A DNA stretch of 64,000 nt. It comes from Shinella sp. CPCC 101442 (GTDB taxonomy: Bacteria; Pseudomonadota; Alphaproteobacteria; Rhizobiales; Rhizobiaceae). Both the position numbers and the translations under genes were made by a program. The notes below the pieces were generated by a model. It ran no database searches, was not told the DNA's origin, and was given only the letters and a program-made list of their open reading frames with translations. The stretch lies in contig NZ_JALIQS010000002.1 in NCBI RefSeq assembly GCF_024704725.1, positions 434,001-498,000 of the forward strand. Direction: 5' to 3'. Below, one piece after another: positions 33,309-42,124 of this stretch. Numbering within the stretch: position 1 is the stretch's first letter; each line of letters begins with the position of its first letter.

Positions 33309-34246
33309 CAGGCGGCTGCCGTTTCAGTTGCCGGCACACTCTTGGCTTCGGCCTTGGGCACGATGACCTTCAACTCGCCCGGATGCAGGCGGATCGAAAC
33401 GTCGCGGTCCATCGGCAGCAATTCGCCGTCGATGACGCAGTTGATCGCCCTGTCGACTTTCGGGAAATGCAGATCGACGGCCGTACCGGTCATCTCCGTG
33501 ACATCGGTATTTTCCTTGAACTTGCCGCGCAGGATATCGAAGGCGAGTTTTGCCACGCCGGCCGGCTTCAGCGGATTCGTCGTGTAGAATCCGAGATGGC
33601 CGCCGGTCAGGTCCTCCGCATAGAGCAGGCCGTTTTCCCCGAACCGGTTGTTCGAGACGTTGACAGCCGACACCCTCCGGTGCTCCTCAACGCCATCCAA
33701 ATCGAACTCCACCTCGAATTCCGGCGGATTGAAGATGACGCCGACGGCAGCGCGGGTGTTGGCGGCGATCTTGCCGACTCGCGAGCGATAGGTCATCGCG
33801 TTACGCATCCGCACCATGCGGGCATGCAGGCCGGCGGAAAACTGGTGCACAAAGGCGCGGTCGTCCGCCGTGCCGATATCGGCGGCCGCGATATCTCCGT
33901 CGGCCAACGCGTCGATCGCCTGCCAGATATCGAGCGGGATTTTCAGCGAACGCGCAAAAAGGTTCATCGTTCCGGCCGGGATGATGCCGAGCGGCATCTT
34001 GTTTTGCCAGGCGAAGCCGGCCGCGGCCGAGACCGTGCCATCGCCGCCGCCAGCCAGCATCGCATCGAGATCCGTGCGGTCCGAACAGCGCCGCAGCGCC
34101 ATTTCGATATCGGCCCCTTCGACGATATCGCAGTCGAGATGGTGTCCTGCCTCAGCAAAAACCTTCTCCGCATGGCGCGCATAGGCCTCCATGTCGGTGG
34201 TGCGGAACGTCCCCCCGCCCCTGTTGAAAATTGCCTGTACTCTCAT
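33308..34246 (-). CDS. Diacylglycerol kinase-family lipid kinase (YegS/BmrU-like)
   Basis: 312 residues. The N-terminal kinase domain has the GGGDGTVSAAAG nucleotide loop (residues about 66-77) and GIIPAGTMNLFARSL. The C-terminal beta-sandwich contains VSNNRFGENGLLYAEDLTGGHLGFY and the conserved INCVIDGEL. It phosphorylates diacylglycerol or a related lipid at the membrane surface. AGCGGAG lies before the ATG at 34246. It is followed directly by the coupled NIPSNAP gene. The true lipid acceptor is unknown. Confidence 0.9.
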   Translation of the reverse strand: MRVQAIFNRGGGTFRTTDMEAYARHAEKVFAEAGHHLDCDIVEGADIEMALRRCSDRTDLDAMLAGGGDGTVSAAAGFAWQNKMPLGIIPAGTMNLFARSLKIPLDIWQAIDALADGDIAAADIGTADDRAFVHQFSAGLHARMVRMRNAMTYRSRVGKIAANTRAAVGVIFNPPEFEVEFDLDGVEEHRRVSAVNVSNNRFGENGLLYAEDLTGGHLGFYTTNPLKPAGVAKLAFDILRGKFKENTDVTEMTGTAVDLHFPKVDRAINCVIDGELLPMDRDVSIRLHPGELKVIVPKAEAKSVPATETAAA

Positions 34247-34601
34247 TCGTGTACTCCGCTTGTCGGCCGAGAACGCCTGAAGGGGTGAAGTCGATCCATT
34301 AGATAGTCGAGAAAGCGGCGATTAACAGGCATGGCCGAAATACAACGCAATAAATCGTGAAAAGACCCGGCGTTGGCCAAATGCAGGAGGGTGAAAAATC
34401 AGGATAGGAAGTTTCCCTTAGTTTGATATAGTGCAAGCCGGTCGCGTGCGTCGGGAGTGCGCCCGCCGGCCTGAACTTACCTTCCTTATCGTGGCCGATC
34501 CGGCCGGACCAAACACATCAGCAGCCAGGAGGAGTGGCCGCCCTTGTGAGGGACCGTCGCGGACAGCTGCGTGCGCCACATGATATCTGCGGAGCCGCCC
34601 C
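34247..34601. other. Promoter region between lipid kinase and MFS gene
   Basis: 355 bases with two divergent gene starts. No further gene, repeat or clear operator is visible; AT-rich stretches at 34300-34440 are the likeliest promoter area. Confidence 0.4.
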
Positions 34602-35840
34602 GTGACTGAACACCCTCTGCCCAATGCTGCCCTCTCCTCCGGGCAGCCGCCGCTTCCGGCACTCACCGTCACCCTCATCATCCTCGCGCTCGCCGTCGGC
34701 AGTTTTGGCATCGGCACCGGCGAATTCGCCATCATGGGTCTGCTTCCCGATGTGGGCACGACTTTCGGCGTGACGACCGCCGAGGCCGGCTATGTCATCA
34801 GCGCCTATGCATTCGGCGTCGTGGTCGGTGCGCCCGTCATCGCCGTCATCGGCGCACGCTTCCGCCGGCGCGACCTTCTGCTGGTTCTGATGGGCCTGTT
34901 CGCCGCCGGCAATCTGGCCAGCGCCGTCGCCCCGACCTTCGAGAGCTTCATCCTCTTCCGCTTCCTGTCCGGCCTGCCGCACGGCGCCTATTTCGGCGTC
35001 GCCGCCCTCGTCGCCGCCTCGATGGTGCCCGTCAACAAGCGCACGCAGGCCGTCGGCAAGGTGATGCTGGGGCTTACCGTCGCGACGCTGATCGGCACGC
35101 CGCTGGCCACGTTCTTCGGCCAGCTCTTCGACTGGCAGTTCATGTTCATCGCCGTCGGCATCACGGGGCTGCTGACGGTCGCATTGATCGCGACCTTCCT
35201 GCCGCGCGACAAGGTGCCGAAGGGCATCAACGCGCTGACGGAACTGGGCGCGCTGAAGCGCAAGCAGGTCTGGCTGACGCTCGGCGTCGCGGCCACCGGC
35301 TTCTGCGGCATGTTCGCGGTGTTCAGCTATATCTCGCCGATCGTCACCGAAGTCGCGGGCCTCAATGTCAGCATGGTGCCCGTCATCATGGCAATCTTCG
35401 GCTGCGGCATGATCGTCGGCAACATCTTTGGTGCCAAGCTTGCCGACATCTCGCTGATGCGCACCATCGGCTGGTCGCTGGTGCTGTATTTCTTCGTCCT
35501 GATCAGCCTGTCGCTGACGGCGGAGAACCCAATCCTGCTCGGCATCTGCTGCTTTCTCATCGGCTGCAGCTTCGTCGTCGGCCCCGCCCTGCAGACGCGC
35601 CTGATGGACGTTGCCGGCGATGCGCAGACGCTGGCAGCAGCCCTCAACCACTCCGCCTTCAACGTCGCCAATGCGTTGGGCGCGCTCTTCGGCGGCATGG
35701 CGATCAGCGCGGGCTACGGTTATGGCTCGATGGGCTTCGTGGGTGCAGCAGCCACCATCGTCGGCTTCGGCATCTACCTAGTCTCGATGACGCTCGACAA
35801 GATCGACAACGAGGAAACGCCGGTCTGCCCGGCCGAATAG
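34602..35840 (+). CDS. MFS transporter, DHA1 type
   Basis: 412 residues with twelve predicted membrane helices. The motif-A equivalent between helices 2 and 3 is GARFRRRDLL, and GEFAIMGLLPDV in the first helix is typical of the AraJ/YdhP/PbuE group of sugar, nucleoside or drug exporters. The start codon is GTG with GGAG eight bases upstream; the protein begins MTEHPLPNAALSSG. An HxlR regulator gene follows convergently with a 22-bp gap. Substrate unknown. Confidence 0.88.
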   Translation: MTEHPLPNAALSSGQPPLPALTVTLIILALAVGSFGIGTGEFAIMGLLPDVGTTFGVTTAEAGYVISAYAFGVVVGAPVIAVIGARFRRRDLLLVLMGLFAAGNLASAVAPTFESFILFRFLSGLPHGAYFGVAALVAASMVPVNKRTQAVGKVMLGLTVATLIGTPLATFFGQLFDWQFMFIAVGITGLLTVALIATFLPRDKVPKGINALTELGALKRKQVWLTLGVAATGFCGMFAVFSYISPIVTEVAGLNVSMVPVIMAIFGCGMIVGNIFGAKLADISLMRTIGWSLVLYFFVLISLSLTAENPILLGICCFLIGCSFVVGPALQTRLMDVAGDAQTLAAALNHSAFNVANALGALFGGMAISAGYGYGSMGFVGAAATIVGFGIYLVSMTLDKIDNEETPVCPAE

Positions 35841-35862
35841 ACGGCCTTCAAAGGCTTGACGA

Positions 35863-36270
35863 TCAGGCGGCGTCCCTTCCGGGGGACGCCGTTTCCGTTT
35901 GTGCGGCAAGGCGAATGACGTTCTCGCCGTCCTCGCAGATAACATTCTTGGCGCCCCAGGCGGCGAGCGCCCGGATGATCTGCTCGAGGCTTTGTCCGGC
36001 CGGCGTCAGCGCATAATCGACGCGTGGTGGCACGACGGGAAACACCGTGCGCGAGAGGATGCCCGCATTCTCCAGCTCCCGCAGCTGCTTGGTCAGCATA
36101 CGCTGCGTAACGCTCGGCAGCCTGCGGCGCAGCTCGTTGAAGCGCAACGTTCCCTCCATCATCAGATGATACAGGATCACGCCCTTCCACTTGCCATCGA
36201 GGAAGGAAAGCGTCGATTCGACCGGGCAGCCGGGAAAATTCTTTGTGAGCTTGGCGCGCGGGCGGGACAT
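35863..36270 (-). CDS. HxlR-family transcriptional regulator
   Basis: 135 residues. The family core is present: the Cys in FPGCPVESTLSFLDGKWKG (often the redox sensor in HxlR/YodB proteins), the winged HTH RFNELRRRLPSVTQRMLTKQ and LRELENAGILSR. It diverges from a quinone-oxidoreductase-like gene, the usual target of HxlR/QorR-type repressors, and both would respond to quinones or aldehydes. The intergenic region of 102 bp contains a candidate operator. The ATG at 36270 is supported by the conserved N terminus. Confidence 0.9.
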   Translation of the reverse strand: MSRPRAKLTKNFPGCPVESTLSFLDGKWKGVILYHLMMEGTLRFNELRRRLPSVTQRMLTKQLRELENAGILSRTVFPVVPPRVDYALTPAGQSLEQIIRALAAWGAKNVICEDGENVIRLAAQTETASPGRDAA

Positions 36271-36293
36271 TTCACGGTATCCTTTTCGACACT

Positions 36294-36311
36294 ATGTGCA
36301 CAAAATGTGCA
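36294..36311. promoter_or_regulatory. Candidate HxlR operator: direct repeat ATGTGCA-N4-ATGTGCA
   Basis: Two identical 7-mers spaced 11 bp apart (one helical turn); the first is part of the palindrome TGTGCACA. They sit between the divergent HxlR and oxidoreductase starts, 13 bases before a TTGACG -35-like box at 36324. Confidence 0.5.
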
Positions 36312-36372
36312 TTCTTGCATCAATTGACGTTACTCTTCATCTAGTCTCCATTCAACGCGAAAGGAGATCCCC

Positions 36373-37386
36373 ATGCGCGCCATCGCCTACCAGACCCCGC
36401 AGGCCATCACCGCCCAAACCGCTCTCGTCGATATCGAGCTGCCGGTGCCCGAACCGGGAGGTCGCGATCTGCTGGTCGAGATCAAGGCCGTTTCCGTCAA
36501 TCCCGTCGACACGAAACTGCGCCGCAATGCGGCACCCGCCGATGGCGGCTGGCGCGTGCTCGGCTTTGATGCCGCCGGCATCGTCAAGGCGGTCGGGCCC
36601 GAGGCAACGCTGTTCAAGGTCGGCGACGCCGTCTTCTATGCCGGCGCCATCGACCGGCCGGGCACGAATTCCGAGTTTCATCTCGTCGACGAGCGCATCG
36701 TCGGCAGCAAACCCGCTTCGCTCGATTTTGCCGCAGCGGCTGCGCTGCCGCTGACGGCGATCACTGCCTGGGAAATGCTGTTCGACCGGCTGAAGGTGCG
36801 CGACGGCGTGCCGGGTGCCGCCAATGCCATCCTCATCATCGGCGGTGCCGGCGGCGTCGGCTCCATCGCCGTGCAGCTTGCCCGCCACCTGACGGACCTC
36901 ACGGTGATTGCCACCGCCTCGCGGCCGGAAACCGCGGAATGGGTGAAAAGCCTCGGCGCACATCATGTGGTGGATCACAGCAAGCCGCTCGCCGCCCAGA
37001 TCGCGGCGCTCGGCATCGGCGAACCGGCTTTCGTGTTTTCCACGACCAACACGGAGGATCACCTCGCTGCGATCGTCGAAGCCATCGCGCCGCAGGGGCG
37101 CTTCGGGCTGATCGACGATCCCAAAACCCTCGACGTCATGCCCTTCAAACGGAAAGCCGTCTCGACCCATTGGGAACTGATGTTCGCCCGTTCGCTCTTC
37201 CAGACAGCCGACATGATCGAGCAGCACAAGCTCCTGAACGAGGTCTCGCGCCTCGTGGACGCCGGAACCATCCGCACGACGCTCGCCGAAACGGTCGGCA
37301 CCATCAATGCGGAGAACCTCCGGAAAGCCCATGCGATGGTGGAGAGCGGACGCACCCGCGGCAAGCTCGTGCTCGAAGGCTTCTAA
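36373..37386 (+). CDS. Zinc-type alcohol dehydrogenase / quinone oxidoreductase
   Basis: A 337-residue medium-chain dehydrogenase/reductase. The N-terminal GroES-like domain (VKAVSVNPVDTKLRR, DAAGIVKAVG) lacks the zinc-binding Cys residues, as in quinone oxidoreductases. The Rossmann motif is ILIIGGAGGVGSIAVQLAR. It probably reduces quinones or enones with NADPH. AAGGAG precedes the ATG. Control by the divergent HxlR protein is inferred from layout and the shared operator candidate. Confidence 0.91.
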   Translation: MRAIAYQTPQAITAQTALVDIELPVPEPGGRDLLVEIKAVSVNPVDTKLRRNAAPADGGWRVLGFDAAGIVKAVGPEATLFKVGDAVFYAGAIDRPGTNSEFHLVDERIVGSKPASLDFAAAAALPLTAITAWEMLFDRLKVRDGVPGAANAILIIGGAGGVGSIAVQLARHLTDLTVIATASRPETAEWVKSLGAHHVVDHSKPLAAQIAALGIGEPAFVFSTTNTEDHLAAIVEAIAPQGRFGLIDDPKTLDVMPFKRKAVSTHWELMFARSLFQTADMIEQHKLLNEVSRLVDAGTIRTTLAETVGTINAENLRKAHAMVESGRTRGKLVLEGF

Positions 37387-37577
37387 GCCGACAATCGCCT
37401 CCGCCGCGCTCTTCAGGCGCGGTGGAGGGGTGTTACCAAGGTGACAGGGACGCCCGGGAACTCTGCTAGACATAGGCCATCGCAGCACGCCGCACGAAGA
37501 AACGAACGGCGGGTTGCAAGCGGGGAAGAGGACAAGGGTCGCCTCCGCAAGCCTATGAAATCTATTGGAGCTTATGC

Positions 37578-37994
37578 ATGTCCGCCTTGATTGACACCAT
37601 TACCGAAAGCCGCGCTTTCGGCTTCATCGCCCGCACGGTCTTCACATCCATGTTCTGGCTGTCCGGCATCGCCAAGCTCGCCGATTTCGACGGCGGCCTG
37701 CTGGAGATGACCCATTTCGGCCTGGAGCCCGCGGCCTTCTTCAACGTCGCCACCGCACTGACCCAGCTCATCGGCTCGGCGCTCATCATTTCCAATCGCC
37801 TGACCTGGCTCGGTGCCGGCATGCTCGCCGTCTTCACGGCGCTGACCATCCCGATCGCCCATAATTTCTGGGCCATGCAGGAACCGATGCGCACCATCGA
37901 ATTCCACTTCGTCGCCGAGCACATCACCGTCATCGGCGGCCTGATGGTGGTCGCCTGGAAGTCTGCAACCGCTTCTGCCGTCCCTGCCCGTTGA
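37578..37994 (+). CDS. DoxX-family membrane protein
   Basis: 138 residues with four predicted membrane helices. The family signature SMFWLSGIAKLADFDGGLLEM is followed by TQLIGSALIISNRLTWLGAGMLAVFTALTIPIAHNFW. DoxX-like proteins are small quinone- or thiol-associated membrane proteins. There is no Shine-Dalgarno of note; GGAG (37564-37567) lies 10 bases before the ATG. It follows the oxidoreductase by 191 bp, perhaps as a separate unit, and converges on the Lrp gene across a strong terminator. Confidence 0.87.
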   Translation: MSALIDTITESRAFGFIARTVFTSMFWLSGIAKLADFDGGLLEMTHFGLEPAAFFNVATALTQLIGSALIISNRLTWLGAGMLAVFTALTIPIAHNFWAMQEPMRTIEFHFVAEHITVIGGLMVVAWKSATASAVPAR

Positions 37995-38069
37995 CGGCAG
38001 GACCGGATGCCGCCGGCTCTCTCCAGTGGCGGCATCCTCGAGGACGGCCCTGCCTCTCCCGGCCGTCCC

Positions 38070-38095
38070 CCGCCCCGGCGCTCTCGCCGGGGCGG
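38070..38095 (+). terminator. Terminator of the DoxX gene
   Basis: 11-bp stem CCGCCCCGGCG / CGCCGGGGCGG with loop CTCT, then TTTGCGTTT. It lies 75 bases after the stop and 11 bases before the convergent Lrp stop. Confidence 0.75.
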
Positions 38096-38105
38096 TTTGC
38101 GTTTG

Positions 38106-38576
38106 TCAGAGCGACGGCAGCTTCAGCGGCCCACCGGTCTTGATGCTGCGGATCGCGAAATTGGAGCGGATGTCGGTGACGCCAGGCATGGTGAGCAGCG
38201 TCTCGGTCAGGAGCCGCTCATAGGCGGAAAGATCCTCCACCACCACTTCCGCCAGAAAATCCGCATTGCCCGAGATCAGGAAACACGAGACGACCTCCGG
38301 CACCGCCAGCAGCGCCTCCTGCTGCGCCATGGCATTTTCCCGGGTATGATGCCCCACCTTGATTTCGACGAAGACGGTGAGGCCAAGCCCCACCTCCTTG
38401 CGATCGATGTCCGCGCGGTAGCCGCGCAGCACGCCGGATTTTTCCAGATTGCGGATACGCCGGAGACACGGCGACGGCGAGAGATTCACCCGCTCGGCAA
38501 TTTCCACATTCGTCGCCCGCGCATCCTCCTGCAGCACCTTCAGAATGGCGATATCGAATTTATCGAGATTTGGCAT
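38106..38576 (-). CDS. Lrp/AsnC-family transcriptional regulator
   Basis: 156 residues. N-terminal HTH (DIAILKVLQEDARATNVEIA, LSPSPCLRRIRNLEKSGVLRG) and C-terminal RAM/ligand domain (EVVSCFLISGNADFLAEVVV). It forms octamers or dimers and senses amino acids. It diverges from an EamA exporter, a typical Lrp target. The ATG at 38576 has no strong Shine-Dalgarno but matches the family start (MPNLDKFDIAILK). Confidence 0.92.
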   Translation of the reverse strand: MPNLDKFDIAILKVLQEDARATNVEIAERVNLSPSPCLRRIRNLEKSGVLRGYRADIDRKEVGLGLTVFVEIKVGHHTRENAMAQQEALLAVPEVVSCFLISGNADFLAEVVVEDLSAYERLLTETLLTMPGVTDIRSNFAIRSIKTGGPLKLPSL

Positions 38577-38714
38577 ATTCGAACATCTTCAAGAGGAAAA
38601 TTGGCAGGATCTTGCGCATCCTATCTTTCGGAAGGCATGACTCGCAAGGACATGCCTCGCCCTTCAGAGCTAGATTTTCATCAACGAATGAGCCAGCACA
38701 CAAAGGGCACCACG

Positions 38715-39623
38715 ATGGCCATGATCTCGCTTTCCCCGGAAAACAAAACCAACCCGCTTGTTGCCGGTTATGCGGGCGGGGTGGTGACGGTCCTGATCTG
38801 GGCGCTCTGGGTGCTGGCGACGCGCCATACCGCCGCAACGCCGCTCGGCACGATCGATATCGGCCTCATCCGCTACGGCGTACCGGCGATATTGCTGGCG
38901 CCGATCTGGCTGAGAACCGGGCTCCTGCCGAAGACCGTCCCGCTGACGCTGATCGTCGTGATGGTGGCGGGTGCCGGCGCCCTCTTCTTCCAGATCACCG
39001 CAGCGGCACTGCATGTGACGCCCGCCGCACCCGGCGGTATCCTGCTCGGCGGCTCCCTGCCGCTCGCAACCGCGCTCATCGGCATGGCGCTCTTCGGCGA
39101 ACGGCCGGACCGCATGCGCCTCGCCGGCCTTGCCGCCATCGTGGCCGGCGTCGTGATCCTGCTCGCATCGAGCATGCTGAAAAGCGGCATGACGGCGACC
39201 GGGTTCATCCTTCTGCCGATCGGCGCGGTGCTGTGGGCCGGGTTCACCCATGCCTTCCGCCGCTCCGGCCTTTCCGCGCTGGAGGGGGCTGCCATCATCG
39301 CGGTCTGGTCGTTCCTGATCCATCTGGCGCTTGCTGCGATCTTCGGCACGCACCTTGCTGCTGCCACCCTGCCCGACCTTGCGCTGCAAATCACCAGCCA
39401 GGGCATCCTGTCCGGCCTGGTCGCCACCTTCGCCTACGGCACCGCCATCCGCGCGCTCGGCGGCAGCCAGGCCGCAGCCTTCACCGCCCTCACGCCGGTG
39501 CTGGCCACGCTTGGCGGAGCAATCTTCCTCGGCGAACGTTTTGGGGCCGCGGAAATGACGGCGGCACTGGTGGTCGGCGGCGGCGTGGCGCTCTCGACGG
39601 GCGTCTTTTCTTTCAGGCGCTGA
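38715..39623 (+). CDS. EamA/DMT-family transporter
   Basis: About 302 residues with ten predicted helices in two EamA halves (first: AGYAGGVVTVLIWALWVLAT; last: FGAAEMTAALVVGGGVALSTG). Exporter of amino acids or metabolites. AAGGG lies nine bases before the ATG at 38715; in-frame ATGs also occur at 38688 and 38721. The frame stays open back to 38007 but that stretch overlaps the Lrp gene antisense and is not coding. Likely regulated by the divergent Lrp protein. Substrate unknown. Confidence 0.85.
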   Translation: MAMISLSPENKTNPLVAGYAGGVVTVLIWALWVLATRHTAATPLGTIDIGLIRYGVPAILLAPIWLRTGLLPKTVPLTLIVVMVAGAGALFFQITAAALHVTPAAPGGILLGGSLPLATALIGMALFGERPDRMRLAGLAAIVAGVVILLASSMLKSGMTATGFILLPIGAVLWAGFTHAFRRSGLSALEGAAIIAVWSFLIHLALAAIFGTHLAAATLPDLALQITSQGILSGLVATFAYGTAIRALGGSQAAAFTALTPVLATLGGAIFLGERFGAAEMTAALVVGGGVALSTGVFSFRR

Positions 39624-39635
39624 GGCCAAAACGAG

Positions 39636-39672
39636 AAAAGGGCGCCCGCGGCTCTCACCGGGGCGCCCTTTT
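39636..39672. terminator. Bidirectional terminator between EamA and ABC-permease genes
   Basis: 12-bp stem AAAAGGGCGCCC / GGGCGCCCTTTT with a 13-base loop that can pair further (CGG/CCG). Flanked by A- and T-runs for both directions. Confidence 0.85.
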
Positions 39673-39689
39673 GATGTCTACGCCTCACA

Positions 39690-40577
39690 TCAACCGTGCA
39701 CGATCTCGCGGTGCTTCTGGAGACGCTTGCCGAAAGCCTGACTGACGCGGTCGAAGATGATCGCGATGCCGACGATGGCGAGGCCGTTGAAGATGCCGAG
39801 CGTGAAGTACTGGTTGGAGATCGCCTTCAGCACCGGCTGGCCGAGACCCTGCACGCCGATCATGGAGGCAATGACCACCATGGCGAGCGCCATCATGATC
39901 GTCTGGTTTATGCCGGCCATGATGGTGGGAAGCGCCAGCGGCATCTGCACGTTCTTCAGCTTCTGCCAGCTCGACGAGCCGAAGGCATCGGCGGCCTCGA
40001 GCACGTCCTTGTCGACGAGGCGAATGCCGAGATTGGTGAGGCGGATCATCGGCGGGATAGCGTAAATGACCACCGCGATCAGGCCGGGCACCTTGCCGAT
40101 GCCGAGCAGCATGACGACCGGGATCAGGTAGACGAAGCTCGGCATGGTCTGCATGACGTCGAGGATCGGATTGATGACGTTCTGCACGCGATCCGAGCGC
40201 GACATGAGGATGCCGATCGGAATGCCGACGGCAATCGACAGCACGGTGCAGACGAAGATCATCGAGACCGTCTTCATCGTGTCGTCCCACATATCGAAGT
40301 AGCCGATGAGGAGCAGCGTCACCACCGTACCGGCGACGATCTTCCAGTTGCGGCTGGCGAACCAGGCGATAACGGCGATCAGGAGGATGATGATCGGCCA
40401 GGGCGTCTTCGTCATGAAGCGCTCGGACCAGATCAGAAAGTGCTGAAGCGGCACGAAGAGCGTTTCGATGCCGTCACCATAGGCGCGGGTGAAACCGCGG
40501 AACGCCTCGTCGATCCCCTTCTTGAGGTCGCGCAGGCTGTCTGCATTCATTGTGGGAAATTTCGTAAACCAGTCCAT
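39690..40577 (-). CDS. ABC transporter permease, choline/glycine betaine (ChoW/ProW-like)
   Basis: 295 residues. Several membrane helices (WPIIILLIAVIAWFAS, IVAGTVVTLLLIGYF) and the permease EAA loop (VLEAADAFGSSSWQKLKNVQMP, split by ATPase contact) are seen, along with the ProW-type MQTMPSFVYLIPVVMLLGIG. It imports choline, betaine or related osmolytes together with the binding protein encoded 164 bp upstream. AGGGGATCG lies before the ATG at 40577. Unusually, no ATPase gene follows: a terminator stands 17 bases past the stop. Confidence 0.9.
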   Translation of the reverse strand: MDWFTKFPTMNADSLRDLKKGIDEAFRGFTRAYGDGIETLFVPLQHFLIWSERFMTKTPWPIIILLIAVIAWFASRNWKIVAGTVVTLLLIGYFDMWDDTMKTVSMIFVCTVLSIAVGIPIGILMSRSDRVQNVINPILDVMQTMPSFVYLIPVVMLLGIGKVPGLIAVVIYAIPPMIRLTNLGIRLVDKDVLEAADAFGSSSWQKLKNVQMPLALPTIMAGINQTIMMALAMVVIASMIGVQGLGQPVLKAISNQYFTLGIFNGLAIVGIAIIFDRVSQAFGKRLQKHREIVHG

Positions 40578-40741
40578 GTCGATCCCCTTCCGGCTCCGTC
40601 CGGTCTTGCGCCGGCTTGTCCGAGCCAACCCTGAAGCATGCCGAGGGAATGGGCGCTGCGATTTGCGCCAAAGGCATGCGCTAAAACGAAGGCAAAGGGC
40701 GGCGCGCCCGGGACGCGCCGCCCATGTCATCGATCAGGCGA

Positions 40742-41740
40742 TCAGAGAGCTGCCTTGATTTTTTCGGCGGCTTCCGGCGAGACCCAGTCCTTCCAGAGCG
40801 CTTCGTTCTCTTCGAGGAAGTGCTTGGCACCGTCGTCGCCGCTTGCCTGGTTGTCCGTCATCCAGGCCATCAGCTTGTTGACCGTATCGTTCGACCAGGC
40901 GCGCTTGTTGAGGTAGCCCATGACGTCTTCGCCGGCGCGCTCGGAGAAAGGCTTCGTGACGAGCGTCTGGACCTTGTCCTTCGGCCAGTCGTTCTTCTTC
41001 GGGTCCGCGCAATCGGCAACCGTGTTGCAGCGCTTCCACTCGGCGGCATCGTAGGGAACGCCATGCTCGAGCTTCACCATCTCGTATTTGCCGAGAAGCG
41101 CCGTCGGAGCCCAGTAGTAGCCGACCCAGCCCTGCTTGCGCTCGTAGGCCTTGGCGATCGAACCATCCAGGCCGGCGGCCGAGCCGGTGTCGACCAGCGT
41201 GAAGTTCGCGGCTTCGCCGCCATAAGCCTTGTAGAGCTGGCTGGTCACGACCGTGCCGCCCCAACCCTGCGGGCCGTTGTGCACGGCGCCCTTGCTGGCA
41301 TCCTCCGGATCCGGGAACAGTTCCGGGTGCTTGAGCGCGTCATCGATCGTCTTGATATCCGGATTGGCGTCGGCGATGTATTTCGGGATCCACCAGCCCT
41401 GGACGGCGGCGTCCGAAAGCGCAACGGCAGCGCCGATCAGCTTGCCTTCCTCGATGCCGCGATTGACGACGTCGGGCAGCAGATCGACCCAACCTTCCGG
41501 CGCCAGGTCCGGCTCGCCCTTTTCGATCATCGAGGTGATGGTCGGAACCGTATCGCCGACGATGACTTCAGCGTTGCAGCCATAGCCCTCGGTCAGGATG
41601 AACTTGTCGAGTGCTGCGAGAACCTCCGCACTCTGCCAGTTCATGCTGGCGATGGTCACGTCGCCGCATTCGGCGCGCGCAGCACCCGTCATGGCCAGAA
41701 GGCCAGCGACGAGGCAGGTGGAAGCAAGAAGATGTTTCAT
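40742..41740 (-). CDS. Choline/glycine betaine ABC transporter substrate-binding protein
   Basis: 332 residues. Signal peptide MKHLLASTCLVAGLLAMTGAARA, then an OpuAC-type periplasmic domain beginning ECGDVTIASMNWQSAEV. The internal LVDTGSAAGLDGSI and aromatic GWVGYYWAP contribute to ligand binding; two Cys pairs (RCNTVADC and ECGD) match the ChoX/ProX type with disulfides. It captures a quaternary amine for the downstream permease. AGGGAACG lies before the ATG. Choline versus betaine cannot be separated without structural comparison. Confidence 0.9.
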   Translation of the reverse strand: MKHLLASTCLVAGLLAMTGAARAECGDVTIASMNWQSAEVLAALDKFILTEGYGCNAEVIVGDTVPTITSMIEKGEPDLAPEGWVDLLPDVVNRGIEEGKLIGAAVALSDAAVQGWWIPKYIADANPDIKTIDDALKHPELFPDPEDASKGAVHNGPQGWGGTVVTSQLYKAYGGEAANFTLVDTGSAAGLDGSIAKAYERKQGWVGYYWAPTALLGKYEMVKLEHGVPYDAAEWKRCNTVADCADPKKNDWPKDKVQTLVTKPFSERAGEDVMGYLNKRAWSNDTVNKLMAWMTDNQASGDDGAKHFLEENEALWKDWVSPEAAEKIKAAL

Positions 41741-42124
41741 ATCGTTCCCTCATGTCGACGGTGTCATTGTGCCCAGTCAGGCCCTGCTGCACCGTCGCCG
41801 CCGGGCCCGTGATCCTTAGCAGATCGCTCTCGAACCGGCCTGAAAGGCCAAGGGGTCCCGCGATACCGCACCCTCGACTTTTGCAGGTGCGGGGTCGAAT
41901 GCCGGTACAAATGCGTCCGCGATTGACCCCAATGCGTCATGGAGCCATCAATTTTGCAAGACCACCCCGACTTGTCCGGGGTCGCGGGCACGCCGGCAAT
42001 GGTATGATACAATTCAGCTTTTTCAACCCGCAAAACAAAAGGCCCGGCAAAAGCCCGGCCCGTTGCTGAAATGTGGAATGCTTTCTTTTGCAAACTTCTG
42101 TCGCGAAACGTGGGGCCCGGCGAC
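41741..42124. other. Non-coding interval upstream of the ABC binding-protein gene
   Basis: 384 bases. It carries the ABC operon promoter region, a small ACCCCG/CGGGGT palindrome near 41965-41983 and the VOC-gene terminator at 42041-42060. Open frames here lack any protein-like features. Confidence 0.45.
42041..42060 (-). terminator. Terminator of the VOC-family gene
   Basis: GGCCGGGC-TTTT-GCCGGGCC on the minus strand (one internal G-G mismatch), followed by TTTTGTTTTG. It lies 65 bases beyond the stop codon. Confidence 0.65.

Noticed and set aside
41960-41985. Small palindrome ACCCCG-N7-CGGGGT resembling dispersed rhizobial repeats
   Set aside because: Only 6-bp arms; too weak to call as an element without copies elsewhere.
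41764-42093. A 109-codon minus-strand open frame between the VOC and ABC genes
   Set aside because: It spans the VOC terminator and the ABC promoter area, has no Shine-Dalgarno and has a composition unlike the surrounding genes.
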